Positions 6,211-7,075 of a stretch of DNA of 7,075 bases are shown piece after piece. Each line of letters opens with the position of its first letter. Position 1 is the first letter of the stretch. Location: positions 2,510 through 9,584 of the forward strand of contig JALHHH010000061.1 of the NCBI GenBank assembly GCA_022837485.1, given 5' to 3'. This DNA is from Bacteroidales bacterium. GTDB lineage: Bacteria; Bacteroidota; Bacteroidia; Bacteroidales; Lentimicrobiaceae. The notes under the pieces are model-generated. The model had not been told where the DNA came from and searched no databases. It saw only the letters and a program-made list of their open reading frames with translations. Position numbers and translations under genes: made by a program.

Positions 6211-6966
6211 ATGAGAGTAGTGATCGTTGAAGACGAGGAGCTGGCAGCACGACGGCTCGAAACAATGATACAGGATTGCGACGGCAGCATTGAGGTGATC
6301 GCCCGCCTTGAATCGGTGGAGGATTCGGTAGAATGGTTCCGCAACCACCCTTCGCCCGATCTGATCTTTCTGGATATTCACCTGGAAGACGACCTGAGTT
6401 TCGCTATTTTTGAGAAGGTGAGGGTGGATGCCCCGGTGATTTTTACCACGGCTTACGATGAGTACGCCATCCGGGCCTTCCGTTTGAAGAGCATCGATTA
6501 TCTGCTGAAACCCATTGTTCAGGAAGATCTTGCCAGAAGCCTGGATAAATTCAGACAGTTCAGCCGGCAAGCACCTCCGGCCGACCTTGGCAGTCTGTTT
6601 CGCATGCTTTCCGGCAACAGCGAAACGGCATACAGGGAGCGGTTCTCGGTAACGATCGGACAAAAAATAAAAAGCTTCCCGCTCAGCGAAATATCCTGGT
6701 TTTATTCCGAAGAAGGAATTACGTTTATGGTAACCTGCGACAATCATCAGTATCCCGTCGATTACAGTCTGGAAGAGCTGGTAAATCAGCTGAACCCGGG
6801 TATTTTCTTTCGCGTGAACCGGCAGTTTCTGGTCAAGCTTTCATCGATCCGCAACGTTCATATCTATCCTAAAAGCAGGTTAAAGCTGGAACTCAACCCC
6901 CTGTCCGACCGTGAGGTATTTGTAAGCCGTGATAAAGTAACGCGTTTTAAGGAATGGCTGGGGTAG
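6211..6966 (+). CDS. LytTR-family response regulator
   Basis: This 251-residue regulator is the likely partner of the kinase just upstream. The receiver domain spans about residues 1-118, with acidic residues Glu7/Asp8 near the start, phospho-acceptor Asp55 in LIFLDIH, Thr80 in the FTTAYDEYA switch region, and Lys100-Pro101 in YLLKPI. After a linker of about 25 residues comes a LytTR DNA-binding domain (about 144-250) with the strand ISWFYSEEGITFMVT, the SLEELVNQLNPGIFFRVNRQFLVKLSSI segment broadly typical of the family, and a final VTRFKEWLG helix. Length and order are standard for AgrA/LytR/AlgR-type regulators. ATG 6211 opens the receiver directly. The 32-bp gap to the kinase is AT-rich without a -7 box, so cotranscription is likely. 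Target genes are not known; LytTR proteins bind paired 9-bp sites about 21 bp apart. Confidence 0.95.
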   Translation: MRVVIVEDEELAARRLETMIQDCDGSIEVIARLESVEDSVEWFRNHPSPDLIFLDIHLEDDLSFAIFEKVRVDAPVIFTTAYDEYAIRAFRLKSIDYLLKPIVQEDLARSLDKFRQFSRQAPPADLGSLFRMLSGNSETAYRERFSVTIGQKIKSFPLSEISWFYSEEGITFMVTCDNHQYPVDYSLEELVNQLNPGIFFRVNRQFLVKLSSIRNVHIYPKSRLKLELNPLSDREVFVSRDKVTRFKEWLG

Positions 6967-6980
6967 GGGATAGCGGCTTG

Positions 6981-7020
6981 TTTTTTTGTAAATTGGATGG
7001 CTTTTTTTAATAAAACCAAT
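6981..7020 (+). terminator. Weak T-rich terminator-like stretch after the regulator gene
   Basis: Two runs of seven T (6981-6987 and 7002-7008) follow the regulator's stop. ATTGG (6992-6996) can pair with CCAAT (7016-7020), or GGCTTTT with AAAACC, but both stems are weak and AT-rich. The strand composition suits transcript ending, yet no GC-rich stem directly precedes a T-run, so this is tentative. Confidence 0.25.
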
Positions 7021-7044
7021 ACCGTTCTATGCTCGGTGGTGCTT

Positions 7045-7063
7045 GCCTGAAGCGGCTTCAGGC
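7045..7063. repeat. Perfect 8-bp-stem hairpin at the right edge
   Basis: GCCTGAAG and CTTCAGGC are perfect reverse complements around CGG. No T-run follows on either strand, so it is not a plain intrinsic terminator. It may belong to a gene beyond the window or be a dispersed palindromic element. The remaining bases from 6967 to 7075 hold no recognisable gene. Confidence 0.5.
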
Positions 7064-7075
7064 TGATCTGGATCG

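Noticed and set aside
6094..6747. Minus-strand open frame of 217 codons opposite the response regulator
   Set aside because: It overlaps well-formed receiver and LytTR domains on the plus strand, and its product has no recognisable motif.
7021..7029. ACCGTTCTA as a second LytTR half-site downstream of the regulator
   Set aside because: It matches only 7 of 9 positions and has no partner 21 bp to either side.

Overview
The window looks chromosomal and most likely comes from a member of the Bacteroidota. The supporting signs are: candidate promoters carrying the phylum's -7 box (TAnnTTTG) upstream of three genes; no clear Shine-Dalgarno sequences, with A/T-rich leaders instead; roughly balanced GC in the genes with AT-rich gaps; and a LytS-type sensor kinase followed by a LytTR response regulator, a common pairing in this phylum. 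No rRNA, tRNA, CRISPR array, insertion sequence or phage gene is visible.

Layout. Positions 1-457 (minus strand) hold the N-terminal third of a Major Facilitator Superfamily exporter that runs off the left edge. A divergent gap of about 616 bp follows. It has no convincing gene, but it carries palindromes, a possible LytTR-type direct repeat and a good -7 box just before the next gene. Positions 1074-1739 encode a secreted, probably outer-membrane beta-barrel protein of unknown function. A hairpin resembling a terminator follows. Two methyltransferase-fold genes come next (1801-2400 and 2415-3242), only 14 bp apart. The first has an eroded SAM-binding core and the second looks intact. A 122-bp gap with a hairpin/palindrome and a -7 box leads to a 937-residue membrane sensor kinase (3365-6178) with six predicted TM helices, four PAS domains and a LytS-type kinase core. 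Its probable partner, a LytTR response regulator, lies 32 bp downstream (6211-6966). The last 109 bp contain T-tracts and a perfect short hairpin but no gene.

How the parts may work together. The kinase and regulator almost certainly form one two-component operon: small ligands or redox state sensed by the PAS/TM region would drive phosphorylation of Asp55 and LytTR binding to DNA. The target is unknown. One possible site lies upstream of the outer-membrane-protein gene, but the match is weak. The methyltransferase pair may modify a small molecule or lipid, and nothing here fixes the substrate. I see no strong evidence of a wholly new system. The most unusual items are the degenerate/intact methyltransferase pair and the kinase's six-TM plus four-PAS input fused to a LytS-type output.
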